Positions 15,320 to 22,556 of a stretch of DNA of 23,127 nucleotides are shown here, one piece after another (within the stretch, counting starts at the first letter, position 1; every line of letters starts with the position of its first letter). The position numbers and the translations under genes were made by a program. The stretch covers positions 1-23,127 of the forward strand of contig JBKJZO010000191.1 in assembly GCA_046715235.1 (NCBI GenBank), given 5' to 3'. This DNA is from JBKJZO01 sp046715235 (GTDB taxonomy: Bacteria > Actinomycetota > Actinomycetes > BP-191). Below the pieces are notes generated by a model. It was not told the DNA's origin. It saw only the letters and a program-made list of their open reading frames with translations, and made no database searches.

Positions 15320-16474
15320 CATAAGACCGCTACCTCCGGGACTCCGGACCGGCAGGACACCCTTGAGGAAGATCTCGTCCTCCTGGCGAAGACTGCGCTT
15401 GCTGCAGGCTCGCTCCAGTCCACGCCCCTGCTGCGGAAGCTCGCTCGCCGGTACAGGGACAGTCGGCCGAAGCTGGCCACCGCCCTGATCGGCCTCCTCC
15501 GAGAGAGCCCTACCCGGTCGGCTGCGACCGCCGTCGTCCCTGCGGTGCAGCCTGTCGACAACGAGAGCCGGCTGCCGCTCATTCGCGTTGAGGACCCTGT
15601 CCTTCTCGCCGTCAAACCGGTCCTGGCGCAGGCAGTCCTGGCCACGCTGGACCAGCTCGTCCTGGAGCACGCCGAGCCATCCAGACTCCTATCGGCTGGG
15701 CTTGCACCTACACGTACTGCTCTGTTCGTAGGTCCACCCGGGGTCGGCAAGACGATGGCGGCCCGCTGGCTTGCCGAGCGGTTGGATCTACCGCTGATCG
15801 TTCTGGACCTGGCCTCCGTGATGAGCAGCCTGCTCGGTCGGACGGGTGAAAACGTGCGCCGAGTCCTCGAGTATGCCAAGCAGACACCCTGCGTCTTGCT
15901 GTTGGACGAGCTGGACGCCGTCGCGAAGCGGCGCGACGACGTCACCGAAATCGGAGAGCTCAAGCGGCTGGTCACCGTGCTACTTCAGGAGATCGACATG
16001 TGGCCGGAGGGGGCGCTGCTCCTCGCAGCCACCAACCATGCCAATCTGCTCGACCCAGCGGTGTGGAGACGCTTCGAGGTGATGATTGAGTTCCGCCTGC
16101 CAGACGAGGCGGGACTTGTCTCAGCAATGCGGGAGTACCTACAGGACGAGCGGCTGCCTGCACCCATCATGACCGTGCTGGCGAACGCATACCGAGGCAG
16201 CTCATACAGCGATCTGGAACGCCAGGTCATGAGAGCCCGACGAATGGCGGCCGTCCAGCAGACGTCCATCGAGCAGGCGCTCATGTCGGTGACCAGAGAC
16301 CGGTTCCGGCACATGGCGACAAGCGACCGTGTGCGGCTAGCCGCTGAGCTGTTGCGGCTCACTGGGGTTTCCCAGCGTCGCGTTCACGAGGTCACTGGCG
16401 TCAGCCGCGACACCTTGCGCAAATACGTCACCGAGGCACGCCCGGAAACGACCGAGGAGACAGCACATGCCTGA
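15317..16474 (+). CDS. ietA: IetA-like AAA+ ATPase of an IetAS defence/incompatibility module, with C-terminal HTH
   Basis: The 385-residue protein is an AAA+ ATPase of the proteasome/FtsH-like classic clade. The N-terminal helical region spans about 15-65. Walker A is GPPGVGKT (139-146), Walker B is LLLDELD (194-200), sensor 1 is AATNHANLLDP (N240), and the arginine finger is in WRRFE (251-252). The small C-terminal AAA lid covers about 265-330. An unusual tail (about 340-373) reads LTGVSQRRVHEVTGVSRDTL, a probable helix-turn-helix. In known IetAS pairs the ATPase is encoded beside a cytosolic subtilase and is thought to control it. The GTG start gives the intact N-terminus and fits a leaderless mRNA. 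The stop overlaps ietS by 8 bp, so the two are coupled. The name rests on architecture and gene pairing, not on a search. Confidence 0.85.
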   Translation: MHKTATSGTPDRQDTLEEDLVLLAKTALAAGSLQSTPLLRKLARRYRDSRPKLATALIGLLRESPTRSAATAVVPAVQPVDNESRLPLIRVEDPVLLAVKPVLAQAVLATLDQLVLEHAEPSRLLSAGLAPTRTALFVGPPGVGKTMAARWLAERLDLPLIVLDLASVMSSLLGRTGENVRRVLEYAKQTPCVLLLDELDAVAKRRDDVTEIGELKRLVTVLLQEIDMWPEGALLLAATNHANLLDPAVWRRFEVMIEFRLPDEAGLVSAMREYLQDERLPAPIMTVLANAYRGSSYSDLERQVMRARRMAAVQQTSIEQALMSVTRDRFRHMATSDRVRLAAELLRLTGVSQRRVHEVTGVSRDTLRKYVTEARPETTEETAHA

Positions 16475-18701
16475 CAACACCCGGTTCCTTCTCGGCTACG
16501 GCGAACGCCTCACGCAGCGGATCGCCCCGCCCGGAGGCGGTGCAGGCACGGATCCCGCCTACACGTTCGACGAGGCGGTCGCCCGCCTGCGACCTATGGT
16601 CGCCGCCGTCTCGGCGGAGTTGTCCGCGCTTCCGGCGGGTGCCTGTCCGGATAACCAGGCGGTCGGTGTCATCACGCTCCACCCGCAGTGGATGGCCAAG
16701 ACCTCGCACCCACAGCAGCTCCTCAACATGTACGACCTGCGTCAGCTCGGAAGCCGACCTTTATCCATCCGACCCGACGCCTGGACTAGGCAGTCCGATC
16801 CTGAAGAGTCCGCCAGCTCCGAGCTGTACGTCGCAGGCTCACGAGAGACGTTCCGTGCGTGGAGCAGCGACCTGTTGGACCGCCCGGCAGCCGTACACCA
16901 GCAGATCCGCCGCGTCGAATCGGTGCGCGCGCCCTCGGCCCTCGATCGGCTGCGAAACATTGAGCCGTCCGGCGGCAGTGACGATCGTGAACCGCTGCTA
17001 CTCGAGGTGGTCCTGCATGCCAGCGAAGGCCGGCGGGACGAATACATTCTCGCCGGCTTCTCCGACTATGCCGCGTCGCTTGGGGCGCGACCCGAGCTCG
17101 ACCGTCGCCTGCATGCCGGAGGCCTGTGTTTCCTGCCGGTCGAGGCTCCGCTCAATACCATTGATGCGCTCGCCAACTTCGCGTTCCTGCGCGTCCTCCG
17201 TCCCATGCCGCGTCTCCGCTCGCTCCCCGAGATTGAACGCTCCGCACCGGCACCGGGTCTGCGGCCGTCGCCGCTGCCCACGGAAGCCGCCGTCGACCCC
17301 GACCTGCGCATCGCCATCTTCGATGGAGGGCTCGCTCTCGGCACCGGCCTGGCCCCGTGGGCCACCTCCCATGACGCGCCTGGTGTGGGCCCAGCAACTG
17401 ACGCCCACCTCGCGCACGGCCACGACGTCACCTCTGCCGTGCTGTTCGGCTCGCTCCCCCCCGGCACGGCCGCGCCTCGTCCCTTCGCTGTAGTCGACCA
17501 CTACCGCGTTCTCGACAAGGACGCCACAAGCGACCCGTACGAGCTGTACGAGGTACTCCGGCGAGTCGACGACGTCCTCAAGACCCGGCGCCACGAGTTC
17601 TTCAACCTGAGCATCGGCCCGTACCTCCCCGTCGAAGACGACGAGGTGCACCCGTGGACGGCCCTGCTCGATGAACACCTGTCTGACGGGCACGCGCTCG
17701 CCTCGCTTGCCGCCGGCAACACGGGTCACCTGCCCGGCGCTAACGCGGAGTCGCGTATCCAGGTGCCCGCGGATTGCGTCAACGGTCTGTCCGTGGGGGC
17801 CGCAGGCACCGTCCGCTCGAACTGGAAGCGGGCACACTACAGCTCGTGCGGACCGGGCCGTAGTCCCGGCGTCGTGAAGCCGGACCTCGTCGCATTCGGT
17901 GGCGAGGATCAGGAACAGTTCGTCGTCTACGACCGCGACAACGCACCTTCGCTCGCGCAGACGTGTGGCACTTCGTTCGCTGCGCCTTCAGCTCTCCGCC
18001 TGGCGGCCGGAGTCCGCGCACACCTGGGCGGGCGCGTGTCACCGCTGGCGCTGAAGGCGCTGCTCGTCCACAGCGCTGACGCGGCCAACAACGACCGCCA
18101 TGAGGTCGGGTGGGGCCGTATCCCGACCGACGTGGCCGACATCGCTGTGTGCCGAGACGGCATGGTTCGGGTCGTGTACCAAGGCGAGCTCAGCCCTAGC
18201 CAGTACCTGCGTGCCGCGATCCCCCTTCCGGACGAGAAGCTGGTCGGGAAGGTCCGGATCCACGCGACGTTCTGCTACGCCACCCCGACCGAGCCGCAGG
18301 ACCCAGGGAGCTACACGACGAGCGGGCTGGAGGTGACGTTCCGTCCGAACGCCGCCAGGTTCGCCAACAACGACTCCACAGTGGCGAAGACGGCGAGCTT
18401 CTTCAAGAAAAGCGATATCGCGACCGAGCAGGCGCTCCGTAACGATGCTCAGAAGTGGGAGACGACGCTCAACGCGGACCGCACGTTTCTGCCGAAGTCG
18501 CTGCTCAACCCGGTGTTCGACATCCACTACAACGCGCGAACTTCTGGTGGTGCGGCGAAGGACGCGGAGAAGATCCGATACTCGATGATCCTCACCATCA
18601 CCGCAAACCGGGTGCCTGACTTGTACGACCAGGTCGTCCGGAACTACGCAGGTCAGCTGGAGGCCCTGACGCCGGTGGTCGAGATCCCGATTCGCGTCTG
18701 A
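16467..18701 (+). CDS. ietS: IetS-like cytosolic subtilisin-like (S8) serine protease
   Basis: The 744-residue product has no signal peptide or transmembrane helix. A 270-residue N-terminal domain that I cannot assign precedes an S8 catalytic domain (about 275-555) with a complete active site: Asp286 in IAIFDGG, His317 in AHGHDVTSAV, oxyanion Asn418 in SLAAGNTG, and Ser503 in CGTSFAAP. The His motif is HGHDV instead of the usual HGTHV. A C-terminal domain (about 560-744) follows. Lack of export, partnership with an AAA+ ATPase and 8-bp overlap with it match IetS, a protease of the IetAS system known from plasmid incompatibility in Agrobacterium and from anti-phage screens. GGAG lies about eight bases before the ATG at 16467. 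The protease is probably held inactive until the ATPase responds to a trigger; that is inference. Confidence 0.88.
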   Translation: MPDNTRFLLGYGERLTQRIAPPGGGAGTDPAYTFDEAVARLRPMVAAVSAELSALPAGACPDNQAVGVITLHPQWMAKTSHPQQLLNMYDLRQLGSRPLSIRPDAWTRQSDPEESASSELYVAGSRETFRAWSSDLLDRPAAVHQQIRRVESVRAPSALDRLRNIEPSGGSDDREPLLLEVVLHASEGRRDEYILAGFSDYAASLGARPELDRRLHAGGLCFLPVEAPLNTIDALANFAFLRVLRPMPRLRSLPEIERSAPAPGLRPSPLPTEAAVDPDLRIAIFDGGLALGTGLAPWATSHDAPGVGPATDAHLAHGHDVTSAVLFGSLPPGTAAPRPFAVVDHYRVLDKDATSDPYELYEVLRRVDDVLKTRRHEFFNLSIGPYLPVEDDEVHPWTALLDEHLSDGHALASLAAGNTGHLPGANAESRIQVPADCVNGLSVGAAGTVRSNWKRAHYSSCGPGRSPGVVKPDLVAFGGEDQEQFVVYDRDNAPSLAQTCGTSFAAPSALRLAAGVRAHLGGRVSPLALKALLVHSADAANNDRHEVGWGRIPTDVADIAVCRDGMVRVVYQGELSPSQYLRAAIPLPDEKLVGKVRIHATFCYATPTEPQDPGSYTTSGLEVTFRPNAARFANNDSTVAKTASFFKKSDIATEQALRNDAQKWETTLNADRTFLPKSLLNPVFDIHYNARTSGGAAKDAEKIRYSMILTITANRVPDLYDQVVRNYAGQLEALTPVVEIPIRV

Positions 18702-18739
18702 GGTCGCGGGTACGTCCGGAGGACGGGCGAGGCACTCAG
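18698..18739 (+). terminator. Weak candidate terminator after ietS
   Basis: The ietS stop codon lies in CTGAG (18698-18702), which can pair with CTCAG (18735-18739). Between them is a small hairpin CGTCC/GGACG (18713-18717 and 18721-18725) with a GGA loop. There is no T-tract. The rest of the 188-bp spacer up to the converging ispH stop shows nothing else I can support. Confidence 0.22.
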
Positions 18740-18889
18740 GAGGGTCATCGGGTCATGTCACCGCGCCGCTCGATCTCCTCGCGTGCTCCGACCGGCTTGA
18801 TCAACGCGCGCGCTCTCGTGGCGGTCGCGGACATTCACCACGCGCGACAGCCCGTCCGTCCTCTTGGGCTTGCCTATCCCGACTCGGCG

Positions 18890-19864
18890 CTAGTTGGCGC
18901 GGGGGAGGTCGCGGGGGAGGTCGCGGCGCAGTTCCTGTGGCAGCGCGAAGATCAGGTGCTCGCGCGCGCTCTCGACTTCGGTGACGTCAGCGAAACCGCG
19001 CTCGCTCAACCATACGAGCACCCCGTAGACGAGCTCGTCGGGCACTGACGCGCCGGACGTCACACCCACCGTCGATACGCCGTCGAGCCAGGTCTCGTCG
19101 ATCTCGCTCGCCTCGTCGACGAGGTACGACGACCGTGCGCCCGCGTCACGCGCCACCTCGACGAGACGCACCGAGTTGGACGAGTTGCGCGAGCCGACAA
19201 CGATCACGAGCTCAGACTCGGCGGCGATCTCCTTGACGGCGGTCTGCCGGTTTTGCGTCGCGTAGCAGATGTCGTCGCTCGGCGGCCCCTGCAGCAGCGG
19301 GAACCGCTCGCGCAACGCGGCGACGACCGTGTCGGTCTCGTCGACCGACAACGTGGTCTGCGACAGGTAGGCGACCCGCGACGGATCGCGCACCTGCACG
19401 GTCGCCGCCTCCACCGGGCCGTCGACGAGCTGGATGTGTTTCGGCGCTTCGCCAGTGGTGCCGACGACCTCCTCGTGACCCTCGTGGCCGATCAGCAGGA
19501 TGTCGTAGTCGTCTTCGGCGAACCGTCGCGCCTCGAGATGCACCTTGGTCACGAGCGGGCAGGTCGCGTCGATGGTGCGCAGGCTGCGGGCCGCGGCTTC
19601 GTCGTACACGGTCGGGGCGACGCCGTGCGCCGACAGCACGACGGTGGCGCCCTCAGGCACCTCCTCGGCTTCCTCGACGAAGACGGCGCCGAGCGACTCG
19701 AGGCGCTTGACGACGTGGATGTTGTGGACGATTTGCTTGCGCACGTAGACGGGTGCGCCGTACAGCTCCAGCGCCTTCTCCACGGTCTGCACAGCCCGGT
19801 CGACGCCGGCGCAGTAGCCGCGCGGTTTGGCCAGCAAGACGCGCCGCGTCGGCATAACAGGCAT
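18890..19864 (-). CDS. ispH: 4-hydroxy-3-methylbut-2-enyl diphosphate reductase (IspH/LytB)
   Basis: IspH is the last enzyme of the MEP isoprenoid pathway. It converts HMBPP to IPP and DMAPP in the cytosol using a [4Fe-4S] cluster. The 324-residue product has the three cluster cysteines: C18 in PRGYCAGVDRAV, C102 in DATCPLVTKVH, and C200 in DDICYATQNRQ. Also visible are VHNIHVV, SAHGVAP, GHEGHEEVVGT, VVGSRNSSNS and VTSGASVPDELV. ATG 19864 is used; ATG 19855 (MPTRRVLL) is equally possible. The C-terminus ends in a short RDLPRDLPRAN repeat. In many actinobacteria the DUF6542 gene is the immediate neighbour; here about 3.7 kb including IetAS lies between them. It is divergent from the ECF sigma factor gene. 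Confidence 0.97.
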   Translation of the reverse strand: MPVMPTRRVLLAKPRGYCAGVDRAVQTVEKALELYGAPVYVRKQIVHNIHVVKRLESLGAVFVEEAEEVPEGATVVLSAHGVAPTVYDEAAARSLRTIDATCPLVTKVHLEARRFAEDDYDILLIGHEGHEEVVGTTGEAPKHIQLVDGPVEAATVQVRDPSRVAYLSQTTLSVDETDTVVAALRERFPLLQGPPSDDICYATQNRQTAVKEIAAESELVIVVGSRNSSNSVRLVEVARDAGARSSYLVDEASEIDETWLDGVSTVGVTSGASVPDELVYGVLVWLSERGFADVTEVESAREHLIFALPQELRRDLPRDLPRAN

Positions 19865-19884
19865 ACGGTCAGTGTACGGCTGTC

Positions 19885-19910
19885 AGAAACCGCGGCCGGG
19901 CGGTGTTTCT
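19885..19910. promoter_or_regulatory. Inverted repeat in the ispH/sigma divergent spacer
   Basis: AGAAAC (19885-19890) and GTTTCT (19905-19910) are perfect inverted copies 14 bases apart, with further CGC/GCG pairing inside. The dyad sits in the 85-bp region between the starts of ispH and the ECF sigma factor. It could be an operator for either gene. The binder is unknown. Confidence 0.3.
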
Positions 19911-19949
19911 CCAGGTGAGACGCGCATCGACCGCCCGAGGGAGTCGTCA

Positions 19950-20504
19950 GTGGTGGTTTTGGACGAGAGAACGACGGCGCCGCCACTCGCGGCCCAGGCG
20001 CGGTTCGACGACGTCTTCCGCTCGCTCTACCGCGAGCTGCACGGGCTCGTTTTCCGGCTCATCGGCGACCGGCAGGAGTCCGAGGACGTCCTGCAGGAGG
20101 TCTTCCTCAAACTGGCGGCGTCCGACGTGCTGCGCAAGCCCGACGACGAGGTGCGGGCCTGGCTGCGACGGGTCTGCCTCAACACCGGCCACAACCGGCT
20201 GCGTTCCGGCCGTCGTGCCGAGCACCACATCGAACGGGCCGGCCGGCTCGCGGTCGACGACCCTCGCGGCGCGCCTGAGCCGCTCGACGGCGTACTGCTC
20301 AAAGAACAGCAGGACGCGGTACGCCGGGCGCTCGAGTCGCTGCCCAGAAACCAACGCGATTGCCTGCTCCTGCGGCACTCCGGCTACTCCTACGCCGAGA
20401 TCGCCGCGACGCTCGAGATCTCCATCGGCTCCGTCGGCGTCTTCCTCGCCCGGGGCGAGCGCGCGTTCCGCATCAGCTACGAGAAGCAGGAGCAAGGCCG
20501 ATGA
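19950..20504 (+). CDS. ECF-type RNA polymerase sigma factor
   Basis: The 184-residue group IV sigma factor has region 2 at about 20-85 (FRSLYRELHGLVFRLIGDRQ, then SEDVLQEVFLKL) and WLRRVCLNTGHNRLR at its end. Region 4 is at about 120-175 (LESLPRNQRDCLLLRHSGYS, YAEIAATLEISIGSVGVFLA). GTG 19950 is chosen because AGGGAG lies six bases upstream; the open frame extends further but without a ribosome binding site. The next gene starts inside its stop codon (ATGA, 20501-20504) and encodes a zinc-type anti-sigma factor, so this is a classical sigma/anti-sigma pair. The two ABC transporter genes that follow in the same operon are the likely output or co-regulated module. Confidence 0.94.
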   Translation: MVVLDERTTAPPLAAQARFDDVFRSLYRELHGLVFRLIGDRQESEDVLQEVFLKLAASDVLRKPDDEVRAWLRRVCLNTGHNRLRSGRRAEHHIERAGRLAVDDPRGAPEPLDGVLLKEQQDAVRRALESLPRNQRDCLLLRHSGYSYAEIAATLEISIGSVGVFLARGERAFRISYEKQEQGR

Positions 20505-21616
20505 ACTGCTACGACGAATCCACGCTCCGGGCCTGGCTCGACGACCAGCCCTCTCTCGTGGCCGGTGCCGATGCAGCGTCGATCGGCGCGCATGTCGCCG
20601 GCTGCACTAACTGCCAAAGCGTCACCGCCGATCTGCAGGCACGCGCCTCGGTCGCTGCCTCCGCGATCGGCGCGCTGCGCGGACCCGATCCGACCTCCGC
20701 CGACGTCGAAACCGCACTCGCCGGCGTACGACGACCGCGCCTTGACGGCGCAGACGTGGTCGCGATCGCGCCGCGTCGCCGTAACCTCTCACGCCCGATT
20801 GCCGCGGCCGCCGCAGCGGTTGTCGTCTTCGGCATCGTGGGTACGCCGGCCGGGCGCACGGCCGCGGCCGATTTCCTTGCGCAGTTCCGCAGCGAGCGGA
20901 TCGCGGTCGTCGAACTCAGCCCTGATGACCGGGACGCGCTGTACGAGCTGGCCGAGATCGGTCACGTCAGCAGTCACCTGGACGCCTTCCGGCCCGAGCC
21001 CGTCGAGTCCGACTCCGCGGCCAGCAGGGAGGTCGGGTTCCACGTGCTGGTCCCTGACCCAGACACGATTCCGGCTGGTCTCGGACGCAAGCCCGAGGTC
21101 CAGATCAGCCGGGCGCAGGAGCTGCGCTTCACGCTCGACCGTGACCGGACGCTCAACTGGCTGGCGGAGAGGAACTCGCCCATCGGGGTCCCCGAGCGGT
21201 ACGACGGCGCGAGCATCGTCGTCTACGTGCCGGCGGTCGTCGTACAGCATTGGCCGGCCCCTGACGGCACACCCGGACTGGTCATCGGCCAGTCGCGGCA
21301 GGTGGTGGCAGACACCGAGGGCGGAGTGAAGCTCGAGGAGTTCCGCAGCTTCCTGCTGTCGCTGCCGGGCCTGAGTGACAACACCAAGTCGCAGCTCGAG
21401 AAGCTGGGCGACTGGCGAGAGACCCTGCCGCTGCCCCTCCCGAAGGGCCAGGTCAACTGGAGGGAGACCGAGATCGCCGGCGCCGACGGACTGCTTCTCG
21501 GCGACAACACCGGGCTCGGCAGCGCCGCGATCTGGCAGAAGGATGGGTTCATCTACGGCGTCGCGGTGCGCGGCAAGGCCGACCAGGTCCGTGATGTTGC
21601 AGCAGGCCTGCGCTGA
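20501..21616 (+). CDS. Transmembrane zinc-type (ZAS) anti-sigma factor
   Basis: The 371-residue product should hold the adjacent sigma factor at the membrane. Its N-terminal cytoplasmic part has the zf-HC2/ZAS motif HVAGCTNC (H31, C35, C38). A transmembrane helix follows at about 99-118 (PIAAAAAAVVVFGIVG), after a basic PRRRN. The remaining 250 residues form a large outer domain, rich in beta-like segments, that I do not recognise; it is a candidate sensor. The ATG overlaps the sigma stop by 4 bp. Most ZAS factors have smaller outer domains, so signal recognition may be more elaborate here. The 3' end overlaps the ABC ATPase gene by 23 bp. Confidence 0.87.
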   Translation: MNCYDESTLRAWLDDQPSLVAGADAASIGAHVAGCTNCQSVTADLQARASVAASAIGALRGPDPTSADVETALAGVRRPRLDGADVVAIAPRRRNLSRPIAAAAAAVVVFGIVGTPAGRTAAADFLAQFRSERIAVVELSPDDRDALYELAEIGHVSSHLDAFRPEPVESDSAASREVGFHVLVPDPDTIPAGLGRKPEVQISRAQELRFTLDRDRTLNWLAERNSPIGVPERYDGASIVVYVPAVVVQHWPAPDGTPGLVIGQSRQVVADTEGGVKLEEFRSFLLSLPGLSDNTKSQLEKLGDWRETLPLPLPKGQVNWRETEIAGADGLLLGDNTGLGSAAIWQKDGFIYGVAVRGKADQVRDVAAGLR

Positions 21617-22556
21617 GTCCGAGGCGGTCGCACCGGCCGCCTCGCCCGAACCCGCGATCGAGACCGTCGGCGTACACAAGACCTTCGGGCATCGGGTGGC
21701 GCTGCACGACCTGACCGTGCGGGTCGAGCCCGGGGAGGTCTTCGGCTTCCTCGGGCCGAACGGTGCGGGCAAGACGACCGCGGTGAAGATTTTGGCGGGT
21801 CTCGTGCGTCCAACGAGCGGGACGGCGCGCGTGCTCGGGTACTCCGCGGGGGATCCCCGGGCACGCCGCCGCCTCGGCTACCTGCCTGAGCTGTTCGAGT
21901 TCCAGGACTGGGCGACCGGTGAGGAGCTGCTCGACTTCCACGCCCGCCTGGCCGGCATGCCGAAAGCGCAACGGCGGGAGCGCATCGGCGTCGTGCTCGA
22001 TCAGGTCGGGCTCGGCGGTCGCGGCCGCGACAAGATCGGCGGCTACTCCAAGGGCATGACGCAGCGGATCGGGCTGGCGCAGGCGCTGCTTGCCCACCCG
22101 GCGCTCGTGCTGCTCGACGAGCCGACGTCGGCGCTCGACCCGGTCGGCCGGCGCGACGTGCGCGCGCTGATCCAGGCGATCCGCGCCGAGGGCGTGACGG
22201 TCTTCCTCAATAGTCACTTGCTCAGCGAGGTCGAGCTCGTCTGCGACCGGGTGGCGATCATCGACCGCGGCCGGGTCGTACGGAGCGGCCGGCTCGACGA
22301 GCTGATGGGGCCGGTTGTGCATCTGCGCCTCGACGTCGACCGCGTCGACGAGCCGCTGCTGACCGCGCTCGAGAAGTACGGCGACCTGACCGACGTCGCC
22401 GCGACGTCGGTGACGATCACCGTCGACGACGCGGCGGTCGCGGCCGATGTCGGGGAGCTCGTCGTACAGAAGGGCTATCGGCTCTTCGCTCTGGTGCCGG
22501 TGCAGCAGTCGCTCGAGGACGTCTTCGTCGATCTCGTTCACGGTGAGACGACGTGA
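21594..22556 (+). CDS. ABC transporter ATP-binding protein
   Basis: The 320-residue nucleotide-binding subunit has Walker A GPNGAGKT (54-61), a Q-loop region RRRLGYLPELFEFQ (about 91-104), the signature YSKGMTQRIG (151-160), Walker B LVLLDEPTSALDP (171-183) and the H-loop NSHLLSE (about 203-210). A C-terminal extension of about 90 residues follows, ending in QQSLEDVFVDLVHG, which is typical of ABC-2 exporter ATPases. The ATG at 21594 overlaps the anti-sigma gene by 23 bp; GTG 21591 is possible. The N-terminal 20 residues are Ala/Pro-rich and precede the ABC fold. It pairs with the permease that starts inside its stop (GTGA). The substrate is unknown; drug, lipid or envelope-stress export would fit the operon. 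Confidence 0.94.
   Translation: MLQQACAESEAVAPAASPEPAIETVGVHKTFGHRVALHDLTVRVEPGEVFGFLGPNGAGKTTAVKILAGLVRPTSGTARVLGYSAGDPRARRRLGYLPELFEFQDWATGEELLDFHARLAGMPKAQRRERIGVVLDQVGLGGRGRDKIGGYSKGMTQRIGLAQALLAHPALVLLDEPTSALDPVGRRDVRALIQAIRAEGVTVFLNSHLLSEVELVCDRVAIIDRGRVVRSGRLDELMGPVVHLRLDVDRVDEPLLTALEKYGDLTDVAATSVTITVDDAAVAADVGELVVQKGYRLFALVPVQQSLEDVFVDLVHGETT

Noticed and set aside
15162..18889. Integrase, transposase or att sites flanking the IetAS cassette
   Set aside because: I looked for matching direct repeats near 15162-15260 and 18702-18889 and for recombinase genes and found none, so the insertion mechanism is unknown.
18755..19048. Plus-strand 97-codon frame after ietS as a third gene of the defence operon
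   Set aside because: Its second half is antisense to the conserved end of ispH, it has no domain, and there is no convincing ribosome binding site.
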